From Pseudomonadota bacterium (GTDB lineage Bacteria; Cyanobacteriota; Vampirovibrionia; LMEP-6097), in contig RFQS01000136.1 of NCBI GenBank assembly GCA_009924885.1, positions 1 to 6,300 on the forward strand: a DNA stretch of 6,300 bases. Reading direction: 5' to 3'. A program made the translations under genes and the position numbers. Positions within the stretch are counted from its first letter, which is position 1. Every line of letters starts with the position of its first letter. The notes under the pieces were generated by a model. The model was given only the letters and a program-made list of their open reading frames with translations. It made no database searches and was not told the origin of the DNA. This document shows, in pieces, positions 6,293 through 6,300 of this stretch.

Positions 6293-6300
6293 AATTGCTC

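Larger units (their letters stand above)
5561..6300 (-). pseudogene. Interrupted gene of unknown function with tandem repeats; in-frame TAA at 6215-6217; 5' end outside window
   Basis: The minus-strand frame ending in TGA at 5561-5563 is open for 217 codons, up to a TAA at 6215-6217. Within those codons no ATG or GTG is available near the 5' end. The only usual alternative start is TTG at 6010, yet the 68 codons above it read as convincing protein (FEFLAYAYNKEKYDF, LETFLYIAFNYF). Past the TAA the same frame is open for 27 more codons to the window edge (LDRFLYVSVNYF). That segment matches sequence 78 codons later, so the stop falls inside a repeat unit. The simplest reading is one longer gene cut by a nonsense change. 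The visible product has an aromatic-rich N-terminal part and a charged, helical, coiled-coil-like tail (last 80 residues: EQLKKGLAEEKLETESEKAL, then DELNEGLDRAEKFF). No known family recognised. Alternatives are a separate downstream gene starting at TTG 6010, read-through, or a sequencing error at the stop. Confidence 0.6.

Overview
The window is A+T-rich bacterial DNA using the ordinary bacterial code: tryptophans in the recognisable enzymes are TGG, and both TAA and TGA occur as stops. I cannot place the organism from six genes. A low-GC, probably host-associated or anaerobic bacterium would fit, but no gene here is a reliable taxonomic marker to the eye. There are no rRNA, tRNA, CRISPR, insertion-sequence or phage-structural signatures.

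Layout. Positions 1-1280 carry two plus-strand genes of unknown function. The first is the 3' part of a coiled-coil protein that runs in from beyond the left edge, with short heptad-length DNA repeats. The second is a 194-residue protein I do not recognise. They meet the minus-strand block tail to tail, with an 8-base gap and no visible terminator. Positions 1289-5442 hold three minus-strand genes read right to left. They are an AAA-type ATPase with a DUF4143 / nuclease-like C-terminal half, a PhzF-family isomerase-like protein, and glmS (glucosamine-6-phosphate synthase, with all known catalytic residues present). The gaps are 59 and 75 bases, so co-transcription is possible, but glmS may also have its own promoter immediately before its ATG. 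Positions 5561-6300 hold a minus-strand reading frame that looks like a gene broken by one in-frame TAA. Sequence on both sides of that stop is protein-like, in the same frame, and belongs to a repeat unit that recurs 78 codons later.

How the genes relate. glmS supplies glucosamine-6-phosphate for peptidoglycan and lipopolysaccharide precursors. The PhzF-like protein and the ATPase have no evident functional link to it, so the cluster looks like neighbours rather than a pathway. glmU, the commonest partner of glmS in proteobacteria, is not next to it here.

The points most worth a second look are the interrupted tandem-repeat gene at the right edge and a perfect 8-bp inverted repeat with a GGTGG loop just before the ATPase start. 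I found no convincing new multi-gene system.
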